Below are positions 19,603 through 30,112 of a DNA stretch of 64,000 nt, one piece after another. The DNA is from Zygotorulaspora mrakii (taxonomy: Eukaryota > Ascomycota > Saccharomycetes > Saccharomycetales > Saccharomycetaceae). Position 1 is the first letter of the stretch, and every line of letters begins with the position of its first letter. The stretch is from the NCBI RefSeq assembly GCF_013402915.1, contig NC_050720.1:1116001-1180000 (forward strand), in the 5' to 3' direction. Below the pieces are notes generated by a model. The model ran no database searches. It was not told the DNA's origin and worked only from the letters and a program-made list of their open reading frames with translations. The position numbers were made by a program, and so were the translations under genes.

Positions 19603-20358
19603 TGTTGTCTATATTATTGTCCTTGGCCTAATTAAAGATGTATTTCAACAAAATCCTATGAAATTCATTTTCAATAATATATGAATGATATTGAGTATGC
19701 CAGCCAACCGTTGTGCAATAGAGTATCGGACCATGGAATCTGACCTGAGACCCTCGGGGCCACTGCAAAACGACGTCCACACTAGGCGGGAGAGATTGGC
19801 TATCCCTCCCGGTGTGCAATCATGCGTAGGCAGGATCTGTCCCACTAGACATTTGGTCTCTGCCGAGAGAAAAGCAGCCTGGGCAGAGGCCTGAAGGCCG
19901 TCTCACCTCCAGGCCGAAAGACTGTCAGAGTACTACGGGCGCGTCACCACAACCGCACGCATACACATAGACGCAACTTTTTGAAACTTTTTCAAATTTT
20001 TTGCATTTTGTGATGTAAAGCCGGTATTGCATCCGTGCACCGCACGTACATTATTGGGGTTTTGGGTCTTCACTCTTTACACCACACAGTGAGTCATAGC
20101 AGTCCTGAAACTGTTTCTGTCTTGTTTTCAGCTTATTTTTCACACAGTCAATCTATGCTGTCCGAGCCCTCTGGGCAATCAATTGCTGATGCCCTCGTCC
20201 AGCTGGAAAATGCTAGAGTCCCCATTGACTGTATCGTTAGGAAGATATTAGCAGGCGAAGTAAACGTAATCATTGAAATTTGGCTTGCGCGGGCATATTA
20301 GTCTGCACATTGATTGTTTGATAATTCGGTGAAGTGCAACGGATCAACAAGAACCAAA
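19603..20358. other. divergent RPL39/RPS22 promoter region with a GC-rich core
   Basis: This 756-base stretch is unusual for its GC-rich middle (about 19740-19960), which contains the three stem-loops annotated separately. An A/T tract follows at about 19979-20010, as is common in ribosomal-protein promoters. A perfect Gcn4-type TGAGTCA lies at 20090-20096. Rap1-like CA-rich segments (CGCACGCATACACAT near 19953) are only approximate. No TACTAAC precedes RPS22, so a 5'-UTR intron there is not supported. Confidence 0.5.
19778..19914. other. cluster of three GC-rich stem-loops, possible structured RNA
   Basis: Hairpin A pairs CACAC (19778-19782) with GTGTG (19812-19816) and CGGGAG (19787-19792) with CTCCCG (19806-19811). 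Hairpin B pairs GGCAG (19829-19833) with CTGCC (19860-19864) and AGAC (19847-19850) with GTCT (19856-19859). Hairpin C pairs GCCTGG (19877-19882) with CCAGGC (19909-19914) and contains GGCC-TGAA-GGCC (19888-19899). AGAGAA (19866-19871) between B and C fits an H box, but I see no ACA at the right place, so an H/ACA snoRNA is not established. It may also be protein-binding promoter DNA. Confidence 0.3.
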
Positions 20359-20751
20359 ATGACCAGAACCTCTGTCCTAGCTGATGCTTTGAATGCTATC
20401 AACAACGCCGAAAAGACCGGTAAACGTCAAGTCATGATTAGACCATCTTCCAAGGTCATCATCAAATTTTTGCAAGTTATGCAAAGACATGGCTACATTG
20501 GTGAATTCGAATACATTGATGACCACAGATCCGGTAAGATTGTCATCCAATTGAACGGTAGATTGAACAAGTGTGGTGTCATTTCTCCAAGATTCAACGT
20601 TAAGATCAGCGACATCGAGAAATGGACTGAGAACTTATTGCCAGCCAGACAATTCGGTTACGTCATCTTGACAACTTCTGCTGGTATTATGGACCATGAA
20701 GAAGCTAGAAGAAAGCATGTCTCTGGTAAGATCTTGGGTTTCGTTTACTAA
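20359..20751 (+). CDS. RPS22: 40S ribosomal protein uS8 (130 aa)
   Basis: Small-subunit protein that binds the 18S rRNA central domain. ATG 20359 gives [19 protein letters not shown] and a 130-residue product identical in length to yeast Rps22. The family sequence is continuous to the C-terminus ([18 protein letters not shown]). The upstream in-frame TTG (20314) is not a start. Codon use is strongly biased, as expected for a highly expressed gene. Orientation matches S. cerevisiae RPS22A (YJL190C). No coding intron is present. Confidence 0.97.
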   Translation: MTRTSVLADALNAINNAEKTGKRQVMIRPSSKVIIKFLQVMQRHGYIGEFEYIDDHRSGKIVIQLNGRLNKCGVISPRFNVKISDIEKWTENLLPARQFGYVILTTSAGIMDHEEARRKHVSGKILGFVY

Positions 20752-21060
20752 GCAAAATTGCCGATTCTATTAACATTTATATATACATACTACTCTGTAT
20801 ATATTGCAAAAAAGAAAACTAATAGCTTGTTTACTACAACTAAAAAGCTGGCAATCGTTTTATCGTGTTGAACTTTGACCCATAGGAGTGCACGATGATA
20901 GCGGTGGGAGTTAAAAACATGATTAAGTGAAACCGCCATAGACTGACTCCATGCCACTATTATAGAACTATTCTAATGCCTATACATTCAACATGATAAC
21001 GTTGTTTTATTAAAAATGATGTATGAAAAAGTATCGAAAAGTACGTACAAGTGAGGATAC
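20752..21060. other. convergent intergenic RPS22/RPS14
   Basis: This stretch of 309 bases between two 3' ends has AT-rich terminator-like sequence just after RPS22. Nothing else was recognised. Confidence 0.5.
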
Positions 21061-21780
21061 TCATAATCTTCTACCTCTTCTACCACCCTTCTTTCTGGTG
21101 GAGTCAGATGGAACTGGGGTAACATCTTCGATACGACCAATTCTCAAACCGGATCTAGCCAAAGCTCTTAGAGCAGCTTGACCACCTGGACCTGGGGTCT
21201 TGGTTCTGGTACCACCAGTAGCTCTGATTTTGACGTGAACAGCAGTAATACCAACTTCCTTACACTTAACTGCAACATCTTGAGCAGCCAACATAGCAGC
21301 GTATGGAGAAGATTCATCTCTGTCAGCCTTGACCTTCATACCACCGGTGACTCTGCAGATGGTTTCCTTACCGGATAAATCGGTAACATGGACGAAAGTA
21401 TCGTTGAAAGAAGCAAAGATTCTAGCAACACCAAAAACTTGGGAGTTGATAGGAGTTTGAACAAGGTCTATTCGAAACACAAAAAATAAAAGTTAGTAAC
21501 AGCGCTTTCACGAAAGTTAACCTTGTTTAGATTTCCAGAAGAAAATTAATCCCGATGCCCTACAGTTCAATTGAACGCAATATCCTGAAATGCCGTCGCC
21601 AATACACCAGGTCCTCTCTCCAGTGTACACTTGAATATGCCATCACCTTCACAGCTCAGACATGCTTTCAAACATCACCAGCTCAAAGAAGATCACTGTT
21701 TTGCAATGCAACCCATTTTCTTCAAGAACAACTAAACGGTTTTATACGGGATACCACCCCTTGAACGTACCTTTAGCCAT
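21061..21780 (-). CDS. RPS14: 40S ribosomal protein uS11, two exons (138 aa)
   Basis: Small-subunit platform protein needed for 18S rRNA maturation. Exon 1 is ten bases (ATGGCTAAAG, 21780-21771) and exon 2 is 21467-21061. The 303-base intron (21770-21468) starts GTACGT, has TACTAAC at 21498-21492 and ends in TAG. The spliced start reads [20 protein letters not shown]. The rest is nearly identical to yeast Rps14 and ends [10 protein letters not shown]. The intron splits the codon after residue 3, as in S. cerevisiae RPS14A/B. It corresponds to both YCR031C and YJL191W, so it joins the two ohnologous segments. Confidence 0.97.
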
Positions 21781-22694
21781 TCTGATTCTCTTTATTTATG
21801 CTTGTTTCAATCAAAAGTATGGTGCAAGACAACTCTATAATCAATAATTCACTTTTGTATTGCAAATAATCGAGATGCACTTGCAGAGCTGACCTGAGTT
21901 GGGCTGACCAGAGCCGAGAGGTAACCATACGACATCGGCGACATCACCTTGTGAGGCCAGTCGGTCGATCGTCGGGAGAGACAAATCGTGTAGATTTGGT
22001 TTCTGAAAAAAACTAAACCGAGAAAATGCGATTTGCTCTCTTTGTGGTGTGGTGTATGGGGTCTTGGCAGTCAAACTCCCGACACCACACCACACCGTAG
22101 ACTTGAAATCGACAAAACAGTCACAAATTCGTCTCTCAAGATGATTCCACAAGCTTCATGCTCTATGGAGCAGGGCACAGCACAGCAGGAACGATAGCAC
22201 TGATAATACGGCAAGGGTAGCTATACACATCTAACAAGATTGGAGATATGTGCGACACGTGTGAAACACCGGAAGGACTTTAATTGAATATACAATCCCT
22301 TTCCAATGTCAAAATGAGTCACTTGGTTGGAAACCTATTCTCGAACGCGTTGTAGAGAAGATATTGTCTGGGGTTCACTATACTGATGTATTGTGTCACA
22401 AATCCACTACAATAATACCCGTTCTTGGAATGTACGGTTTTTTTTAAACAGAAATACAAAGGCCATTCCCGAGACCCTATTACATCAGACTTGCAGAGAT
22501 AGTTTTCTCTATTTATACTGCTGATGGGAACGCTCCGAGAGAAAAAGTATAAACAAGCCAAGGGCAACGGTTACCCTCCCTGATATATCAGGTTAAAGGT
22601 ATATTCTTGACAAGTACACCATAATTCCAGAGCTGTTGGCTTACCAAAGGGTGGAGTAGCAGCAGTCATCTCGAATTAGTAACTCATAGCGCCA
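21781..22694. other. divergent RPS14/SOP4 intergenic
   Basis: This 914-base stretch holds the inverted GTGGTGTGGTGT repeat annotated separately. Short open frames within it have no recognisable product, and no RNA gene was found. It is long for this genome. Confidence 0.5.
22044..22093. repeat. 12-bp perfect inverted repeat of telomere-like sequence upstream of RPS14
   Basis: GTGGTGTGGTGT at 22044-22055 is matched by its exact reverse complement ACACCACACCAC at 22082-22093, separated by 26 bases. The inner arms add near-complementary GGG/CCC, and one inner flank reads TGTATGGGG, close to the Rap1 motif TGTATGGGTGT. The repeat lies about 265-315 bases upstream of the RPS14 ATG. Rap1 binds TG-rich telomeric and ribosomal-protein promoter sequence, so a pair of opposed Rap1-type sites is a reasonable inference. 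Confidence 0.6.
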
Positions 22695-23381
22695 ATGCTT
22701 CATTTTCTCGTGTTTGTATGTCTGCAGCTAATCAGCATTTCCGCAGCTAGTATCAGAGGCAGGTTAGATATTGGCCTGAGCAATATCACGGGAGCGACAT
22801 TGTCCAGGACACATTTCAGGTTAAACCAGATCGGCAATTATTCGAATGAGGTCGGTTACACAGCTACATCGCATCTAAAAAACACACTGGGAGATTTCGA
22901 ATTTCAAGATATGCCGCTAAATCATGGCACTAATGAAACAACATATTTCGTGCTTGCTCTAGGCTCACTTGATTTCAACTTGAAACCGAACAGAATTTTA
23001 TGTGAGTTCATTAACATCGACGAGAACGGTACAGAGTATCAGTTCAATGCATACAAAAATATATTTGGTAAGGAGTTTTTCCCGTCGCCAGATATCACCT
23101 TCCCGGAGAAATTGGAATCCGTTGAGACGGAGCCCTTCATCCCTATAAGTTTGGTAAATCGGGCACCGCTCAGACTCTATTACCAACAGCAAAATAAGGG
23201 CTTATTTACTGGAGGGCCATTCGCAAGGTTACTTGATACTACGTGGAAACAAGCAATCGCCGTCACTTTTGTAGCATTGTTGGCTTTGCCCGTCCTGCTG
23301 GAGAAATTCGATCCAGAGACTGCGCAAGCTATCAAAGAAGAAAAGTTAAAGAAACAGCGGGAAAAGTATCAAATAGAATAG
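22695..23381 (+). CDS. SOP4: Sop4-like ER membrane protein (228 aa)
   Basis: ER membrane protein of the EMC7/Sop4 type, involved in quality control and export of the plasma-membrane ATPase in S. cerevisiae. ATG 22695 opens a signal peptide (MLHFLVFVCLQLISISAA). A beta-rich luminal domain with N-glycosylation sites follows, then one membrane span near residues 186-203 and a basic, charged cytosolic tail (KEEKLKKQREKY). Length is close to S. cerevisiae Sop4 (234 aa). It is divergent from RPS14, as in the YJL191W/YJL192C pair. Confidence 0.9.
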   Translation: MLHFLVFVCLQLISISAASIRGRLDIGLSNITGATLSRTHFRLNQIGNYSNEVGYTATSHLKNTLGDFEFQDMPLNHGTNETTYFVLALGSLDFNLKPNRILCEFINIDENGTEYQFNAYKNIFGKEFFPSPDITFPEKLESVETEPFIPISLVNRAPLRLYYQQQNKGLFTGGPFARLLDTTWKQAIAVTFVALLALPVLLEKFDPETAQAIKEEKLKKQREKYQIE

Positions 23382-23608
23382 ATTTCTACACTTAACCGTC
23401 CTGCAACCTCATAGATATCTTGTACATCATGTGTATATTACTTCGACTTCGGTAAATGGATGATCATCATGGTCATGTGACGTTTTGATGGAAAAGTCAG
23501 CTATTATCATTAATCTGGAGAGATGAGATACAAAGGAACAGGCACCCCTGAAAGTGAGGTGGTGCGTATGTTGAGTCATACTGAAAAAGGATTTGAACTC
23601 TCGTGCAC

Positions 23609-26600
23609 ATGGAAGGTGATATAGAAATATTGGCGGATTTGCTCCTCGCATGTCTTTCCCTTTCCCCATTGGAAGAGCAAGAAGGGAATCTAGTTGCAAC
23701 ATACAAGAGTTCCATCAGGGATCATCTCGTGGAAATTCTGAGCAATTTTTCCGGAGAATCTCTTCAGACAGTTCATGAGAGCTCTAGCTATCAATTTTGT
23801 GACATGTGGACTTATATTGACTCTGAACTAGCTCAGCGGTTTGAGTTGTCAACAACAGATCTCCATTTCACCATGAATGATCTTGACTCGTGGTCAAAAC
23901 TTCTACTGTGCTCATCGGGGTCTATAGAATATGCTTTATGCTTACAAATCATCATATCACTGTCTAACATGTCGCTAATGAATAAGATGGCATTGAAGAA
24001 ACTCGGAAAACTGAAGTCGAATTATCTTGATAAATTGCTCAGTTTCATAGACGGGGATAGTATTCTAGTAGTTGAAAAGTCCACAGAGTTGTTCTCATTG
24101 ATCCTCACCGTATGCTGTGAACCGACGGACATCTTTCAATTGTACAATAATTTTCAAGCTCGAGCGGCTTCGCATACTTTGAATTCATTAGCCGCTCAAT
24201 TATCGGATCCGCTATCACAGAACTACTTGCAATTTGAGAACTGTTATAAAACCTTCAAAATCGAGCCTAACGAATATTCACAATATACTCTACAACTTTT
24301 TATCGAATTTAACAATGTGACTTCGAATCGTGTCATGACTATAGGAAGAGACATATATCTGGAAATAAAAGAGGGGCAGTTCTGCATTTCGAATGATGAG
24401 TTTATCGTAGCTCTTTTCACGGAATATGAATTTCAAGAAGGGATACTGTACTCTATTGCAGTTGTACTGGATAGTGATAATATATCTCTATATGTTGGCG
24501 GTAGCTGTGTGGGTAAGATTTGTTTATTTGAGGGTTCTATGATGGGAATTGAACAGTTTGACTTGGGATCTATGATATGTTCTTTTAAACTTTTTAGGTT
24601 TTTCATATTCAATGACATTTACACAGAGGACTCTATAAAAATTCTACATGCGTTTGGGAGCTTTGTGAAAGCTTCGTTTGCAAAGAATACTGATTTACAT
24701 GATGTAAGACCTATATTGGCTGACATGATGAATTGTTCATCAAGGTCCCTCGAGGAGCAAGTAGAAGAGGTGCGAAAGCAAAATGAAAAAAATCTGATCA
24801 CCGATTTGAATCCTTTAGAAGAGTCCTCTTCAGGTGATCATCAAAAAGAACATGCCGTGGAAGGCTTGGTAGATCATATTACAATGGGAAAGTGCTACAT
24901 TTACAGAGGTGCAAACCTGTTGCCGATGTTTGCTTCCGTTAATTGCTTCTTATTTATTCTTTGCAGCTTAGAGAATTCAAAATCTATGGATGATTTATTC
25001 AATTACCTTTCGCATCTGATGACATTGTTGCGGAACAGCCATTTACGTAATTGGTTCCAAAAAGCGTACGGATTTTCATTACTCTCTCACATACTTCTTA
25101 CAAAAGCGGTTAAAAAAATGGGTAGATCGTTACCGATTCAATTTTTAAATTTGTTTCAAGAATATTGTGGTTGGGACTTTTCAAATATCACGAAATCTCT
25201 CATTAATGATGAAATTGCGTATCAGACGCTAGTATTGAATATCGATCTCTGGTATTTCCATAAGGATAAAAGTTTCGAAAATGATGCGGGTTTGGAAATT
25301 ATACGATTTCTCTTTTTCCAAATAGCGAGTCTTTTAGAAAACTCCAAATACCAACATTATAACTCTCAGAAATTAAGAAGACTCAACATTTTAGGGAGAC
25401 TTAACAATACGCAACATTTGTTTGCTGAAAGGTATGGTACACCGAATATTATAAAGGATTTGGAATCAGAGCTCTCCCATGTGTATTATGGTTTACTAAA
25501 AGATGATTTTAGTAAAAAAAACATTCAATGGCTTTTACAGTTTAGTTATTTTGAATTAAAAAATGGATTTTCTAGTAACTCAGAAATTTCTTTAATTGCC
25601 CTCGACAGATTCTGTATAGAAATGTTGAACAAGAATGATATGCGTGCTATTCGAGTATTTAGTGAATCGGTCTCACCAAAATTTCTGGTTATGCTTCTAA
25701 ATGAAATTACTGTCAGCAAAGGTAATCCGATGATAGCTTTGAATATACTGTTCAAACTGTTACTGATCAATAAATTGGCCTACAAAAATTTCGCCAAAAG
25801 TGGTGGACTTGAGCTCATCTTCCACATTCTTCGTGGGGCCGCGCGTTTTTATGAGGATATCATCTACTTACTGTATCTTTATTCTTTTGGTGACTATAAT
25901 CTTGATCCAGACTTAAAAGTTTCGGAAGAATTTCAAAATGAAGCTGTACCAGAAAACAATATAATTGTCATGAGAGAAGCATTTCTCCTAGCAGTCGAAC
26001 TTTTGGAGTGGGCTGTAATAAATGACATAAAAGAATCATTCCCTCTCGATCTTGAGAGTTTTATTTGCATATTCCTAAAAAAAGTATCGATCCTTTTGAG
26101 AAACGCTAAAAATTTCTCTCCATTAAGTCCATGCAGTAGTGCACTTTTTCGGCTTTTACAAGATCTTTTGATAACTTTAACCAAGCCTCAAAATTCTCAA
26201 GTATATTCAGATTCATCAAGAATACTGATCGATATTCTGTCAGAACGCACTATTCACTCGATTAAAGTCCTGAATCACTGGGAGTTCGAAAGATTCTTCA
26301 ATGAACTAGTGGGGTCATACACTGGAGCGGGGAATGGGACGCCTTCTCTGGAAAAGAAGGTCAGCTATTTCGAGTTATCTTTTGTACATTCAATATTGCC
26401 AAGTATTGTACGACAAATAAGTGGATTGAAAAAACTCTACGAAGACCTTGCGAAAAATACTTATATGATGGCTAATGTCCTTTTGTTGCTAGATAGATGC
26501 ATTCCCATTCTCATAAGAGAAGTATTTGATGTTAAATTGAAATTCGAGCTATTTCTGTGCTTGCTGAATTTGACAAAATTAGTTAAGCAGGGGCACTCTT

Positions 26601-29600
26601 TCAAGTGTCTCAATAAAACCGGCCTTGATGAAATTTTTTCGAGCATCACTCTGAGCTTACTGTATACGTTCATTATGAATGAACCATACGAAAGTATTCC
26701 CATTTTGCCATCGTTTTATGGAGCAATTTTGGAGGATTTTGATCTTCTTTGCGACGTTAAGCATAGCAGTCATCAGAGCAGTATGGCAAACTCAGTTGTT
26801 CAGTTTCTGTTGCTCAGAATCGAGGAGAATTTAGAGTCAGATGCTATATTCTGTTGCCTAAAATCATTCTCAAGGCAATATGAAGCGGACCACAAGATTT
26901 TGAATGAAATCTTTTACACATTTGACGATCCCGATGATCAATCCGTGTTTTTTTCAAAGATTACCACAAATAATAAAGAGGCATTGATCGAGTATTTGAG
27001 TGGCCAAGATCTCTTCTTTCAAGCCAAAAAGGAGCAACTTCTGAAAGACATCACTAGAAAAATGAGAATAAAGGAAGATTTTTCCTGGGGAACTGCTGGA
27101 GGTTTGAGGCTGCAAATTATTGAACGTAAGCAATACAGAATGGAGAACAGCTACTCTGACGCAGAAAGAAAATATGCGCTATTTCGTAACGATAATATTG
27201 AAATTGATAAGAGACTCGGAGCTCTTTGTGTGAAATATTATGCGAACTTTATTACTGATATGGAGGAAGATATAATAGCCCATAATAACCAGTATAGCGC
27301 TATGAAGTGCCAGTATAATTATATTTTAGATTCCCAGTTGAATAAGCACATTGAGCTGTTATGGGGGGTAGATTCTGTGCAGGACCATGATATGAGAAAA
27401 ATTCGACTGGTCCCTTTTCAGTTTCCTCATGTGGATATTGATATAGGACCTCCCGGCCATTCTCCAGATCATAAAATAGATGAAATGAAGGATAAGAAAC
27501 AGGAGCGGAAGCCAAGTACCAGTCTTTTATCTTATGATCTGATATCGGATTTGGAATCAGTTGATCTAGATTCCAATGAGAGGAAGGATCAGAACCGCAA
27601 AATACTCAAAGTATTGAAAGAGGGAGACTCTATCAGAAATATTTGGAACACAAGTCTTGTAGTGGGCTTGGATACTAGGGAAGGTATTTTGATCTTTGGA
27701 GTTCACAATTTGTACTTTGTGGGGGATTATTATTTTGTGAAAGAAGAAAACAAAGTTCTTGACCTCGTTGAGATTCCTGAGTCTGAAAGAGATACAAATG
27801 TCAGTTTGATAGCAGGCTACTCTCATGATCTTAATTCTCGTAAAAGCAGACATGAAGTACTATCATGGAGTCTTTTAGATTTAGTATTCGTCGCAAAAAG
27901 ACCATTTTTACTTCGTGATGCCGCATTAGAGCTTCTTATGGAAAACGGAACTGATTGTTTTTTTAGCTTCAAGAGTAAGGTCCACAGAGATGAGGTTTAT
28001 TACACATTAGATAAATTGAAAAAAAACGAGAATATCGATCCGGTCCTCAATAACATTTTGCAGGACTTCAATGTGAGAAGTAGCAGTGTCGGTTCTGTGA
28101 ATGGTATGTCAAAGTCAAGCTTCCGAACCAAGTTGGCCAAGGCATTCTCAAATGGGTCCAGTCTTCTCGATGGACTAAACGCAACGTCTCAGTGGCAGAG
28201 GGGGGAGATATCTAATTTTTATTACCTAATGGTGTTAAACACCTTGGCTGGGAGAACATTTAATGATATCACTCAGTATCCAGTTTTCCCTTGGGTGATT
28301 GCAGATTATTCCAGCACAAAGCTGAATTTAAATGATCCAAATACTTTCAGAGATTTATCAAAACCAATGGGAGCCCAGTCAAAGAAACGCAAAATTCAGT
28401 TCATGGAGCGATATGAGGCGCTAGAATCACTAGCGGACCCAATGTTCCCACCATTCCATTACGGGACTCATTATTCATCGGCAATGATAGTTTCTTCATA
28501 TTTGATAAGGCTCAAGCCTTACGTGGACTCCTTCTTACTTTTACAAGGTGGGAAATTTGGGCATGCAGATCGTCTTTTCAGTTCTATCCACCGTGCTTGG
28601 TCGTCTGCAGCAATTGAAAATACTACGGATGTGAGAGAATTAACACCAGAGTTTTTCTTCCTTCCTGAATTCTTGATTAATATTAACAACTATGACTTTG
28701 GGAAAGATCAAAATGGCAATGCTGTAGTTGACGTTAATTTACCGCCTTGGGCTAACAATGACCCAAAGATTTTTATTTGGAAAAACCGTGAAGCTTTGGA
28801 AAGTCCATATGTATCTTCTCACTTGCACTTATGGATTGATTTGATTTTCGGATTCAAACAAAGGGGAGAGAATGCTATAACTGCAATGAACGTATTTAAT
28901 AGCTTGAGCTATCCTGGCGCGGTCAATTTAGACACTATAAGTGACGATAATGAAAGGCGGGCGGTCACCGGAATAATTCACAATTTTGGACAAACACCGC
29001 TCCAGATTTTTGAAGAGGCCCATCCTCCCAGACAGTTTCTTGGCACTAAAATGATACATCCTGGGCTCTGGTCTGATATAAGTCGTGTCCCGTCAGAAAC
29101 TCAAATAGGCGATAAGGATTCTCCTGCAAGGTATATAAGGCGATTTGAAACCGCTGACGGCGTGGTACAATGGAAGTGCTGCCCTTTCCTAGATGTGACG
29201 ATAGGTTCAGGTTCTGGCCCAATACTTTTGAGACGAGACCAAAACTGTGGTTTAGAGATAGGTGGTTACTTGTACAATTATATGCATTTTGCTCCAATAT
29301 CTGCATTCTCTACTTGGAAAGAATGCGGGTTTGTTACAGGGGATTCTTATGGATTGATCAAAGTGTGGGAATACTCAAGTGACGCCGAGCAATCTAGTGT
29401 GGTACATTTGGGGACATTGTATGGACATTTATGTGAGATCAAAGATCTCAAGGCGAACGAAGAGTGTAATGTCCTATTGTCGGTGGATGCCAGTGGTCTT
29501 GTATATCTTTGGGATATGATAAGTTATCAAATAATCAGAAAGATACCAATAAAAGGTGAGCACGTTGCACTTTCGGCCAATAACGGAACGATCGCGGTTG

Positions 29601-30001
29601 CAACAGCAGATAATCACTTATCGATATATAATTCTAGTGCAATGCTTTACGCAGATGTTGATTTTTCAAGGGAAAGCACGATCTCATGCCTTAATTTTAT
29701 GAATTTTTCTCCATTTGATCTAGGTTTAAAAAGACACATTTACTGGAATGAAAAAGAAGTTATAGTAGTTGGGTCTGTGGATGGGATGCTTCGAGTTTAT
29801 GAGTTGGTTATAAATGATAAGTCCCAGTGGGCCCTACACCTTCTGAAGAAATTTGAAACTGCAACGAGAAATGAAATCACTTGTATCGCAACAAAATTGA
29901 AGATCTGTGCGGTAGACAGCTATGATCAAAACTCGATTGAGGTACCTCAAGTGGAGATTGTGGCTGGAAGTTCAAACGGTTCTCTTTACCTTTGGCGATA
30001 G
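23609..30001 (+). CDS. BPH1: BEACH-WD40 protein Bph1 (2130 aa)
   Basis: Very large protein of the Beige/LYST family, implicated in protein sorting and cell-wall integrity. The start is ATG 23609; the GTG two codons earlier is ignored. The N-terminal 1300 residues are helical and armadillo-like, with a concanavalin-like part near residues 200-340. A PH-like region lies at about 1330-1470. The BEACH domain spans about 1530-1800 with its hallmarks: NFYYLMVLNTLAGRTFND, then PMFPPFHYGTHYSS and FFFLPEFLININNYDFG. WD40 repeats follow to the end (LYLWD near 1975, final SLYLWR). S. cerevisiae Bph1 has 2167 aa. RPS14 is followed by BPH1 in the YCR031C/YCR032W order, with SOP4 interleaved here. Confidence 0.95.
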   Translation: MEGDIEILADLLLACLSLSPLEEQEGNLVATYKSSIRDHLVEILSNFSGESLQTVHESSSYQFCDMWTYIDSELAQRFELSTTDLHFTMNDLDSWSKLLLCSSGSIEYALCLQIIISLSNMSLMNKMALKKLGKLKSNYLDKLLSFIDGDSILVVEKSTELFSLILTVCCEPTDIFQLYNNFQARAASHTLNSLAAQLSDPLSQNYLQFENCYKTFKIEPNEYSQYTLQLFIEFNNVTSNRVMTIGRDIYLEIKEGQFCISNDEFIVALFTEYEFQEGILYSIAVVLDSDNISLYVGGSCVGKICLFEGSMMGIEQFDLGSMICSFKLFRFFIFNDIYTEDSIKILHAFGSFVKASFAKNTDLHDVRPILADMMNCSSRSLEEQVEEVRKQNEKNLITDLNPLEESSSGDHQKEHAVEGLVDHITMGKCYIYRGANLLPMFASVNCFLFILCSLENSKSMDDLFNYLSHLMTLLRNSHLRNWFQKAYGFSLLSHILLTKAVKKMGRSLPIQFLNLFQEYCGWDFSNITKSLINDEIAYQTLVLNIDLWYFHKDKSFENDAGLEIIRFLFFQIASLLENSKYQHYNSQKLRRLNILGRLNNTQHLFAERYGTPNIIKDLESELSHVYYGLLKDDFSKKNIQWLLQFSYFELKNGFSSNSEISLIALDRFCIEMLNKNDMRAIRVFSESVSPKFLVMLLNEITVSKGNPMIALNILFKLLLINKLAYKNFAKSGGLELIFHILRGAARFYEDIIYLLYLYSFGDYNLDPDLKVSEEFQNEAVPENNIIVMREAFLLAVELLEWAVINDIKESFPLDLESFICIFLKKVSILLRNAKNFSPLSPCSSALFRLLQDLLITLTKPQNSQVYSDSSRILIDILSERTIHSIKVLNHWEFERFFNELVGSYTGAGNGTPSLEKKVSYFELSFVHSILPSIVRQISGLKKLYEDLAKNTYMMANVLLLLDRCIPILIREVFDVKLKFELFLCLLNLTKLVKQGHSFKCLNKTGLDEIFSSITLSLLYTFIMNEPYESIPILPSFYGAILEDFDLLCDVKHSSHQSSMANSVVQFLLLRIEENLESDAIFCCLKSFSRQYEADHKILNEIFYTFDDPDDQSVFFSKITTNNKEALIEYLSGQDLFFQAKKEQLLKDITRKMRIKEDFSWGTAGGLRLQIIERKQYRMENSYSDAERKYALFRNDNIEIDKRLGALCVKYYANFITDMEEDIIAHNNQYSAMKCQYNYILDSQLNKHIELLWGVDSVQDHDMRKIRLVPFQFPHVDIDIGPPGHSPDHKIDEMKDKKQERKPSTSLLSYDLISDLESVDLDSNERKDQNRKILKVLKEGDSIRNIWNTSLVVGLDTREGILIFGVHNLYFVGDYYFVKEENKVLDLVEIPESERDTNVSLIAGYSHDLNSRKSRHEVLSWSLLDLVFVAKRPFLLRDAALELLMENGTDCFFSFKSKVHRDEVYYTLDKLKKNENIDPVLNNILQDFNVRSSSVGSVNGMSKSSFRTKLAKAFSNGSSLLDGLNATSQWQRGEISNFYYLMVLNTLAGRTFNDITQYPVFPWVIADYSSTKLNLNDPNTFRDLSKPMGAQSKKRKIQFMERYEALESLADPMFPPFHYGTHYSSAMIVSSYLIRLKPYVDSFLLLQGGKFGHADRLFSSIHRAWSSAAIENTTDVRELTPEFFFLPEFLININNYDFGKDQNGNAVVDVNLPPWANNDPKIFIWKNREALESPYVSSHLHLWIDLIFGFKQRGENAITAMNVFNSLSYPGAVNLDTISDDNERRAVTGIIHNFGQTPLQIFEEAHPPRQFLGTKMIHPGLWSDISRVPSETQIGDKDSPARYIRRFETADGVVQWKCCPFLDVTIGSGSGPILLRRDQNCGLEIGGYLYNYMHFAPISAFSTWKECGFVTGDSYGLIKVWEYSSDAEQSSVVHLGTLYGHLCEIKDLKANEECNVLLSVDASGLVYLWDMISYQIIRKIPIKGEHVALSANNGTIAVATADNHLSIYNSSAMLYADVDFSRESTISCLNFMNFSPFDLGLKRHIYWNEKEVIVVGSVDGMLRVYELVINDKSQWALHLLKKFETATRNEITCIATKLKICAVDSYDQNSIEVPQVEIVAGSSNGSLYLWR

Positions 30002-30112
30002 CCCATATACGTACCAACAGTTAACATGCTCACTCAGATATCTGATTTTCAATAAAGGTCGAATAGTGGTGAGTGATTATCTAATTTTTAATTTATAAAT
30101 GCTGGTTATTAT

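Noticed and set aside
20035..20358. 5'-UTR intron with a snoRNA upstream of RPS22, as in S. cerevisiae RPS22B
   Set aside because: No TACTAAC or consistent donor/acceptor set is present, and no complete H/ACA structure could be drawn.
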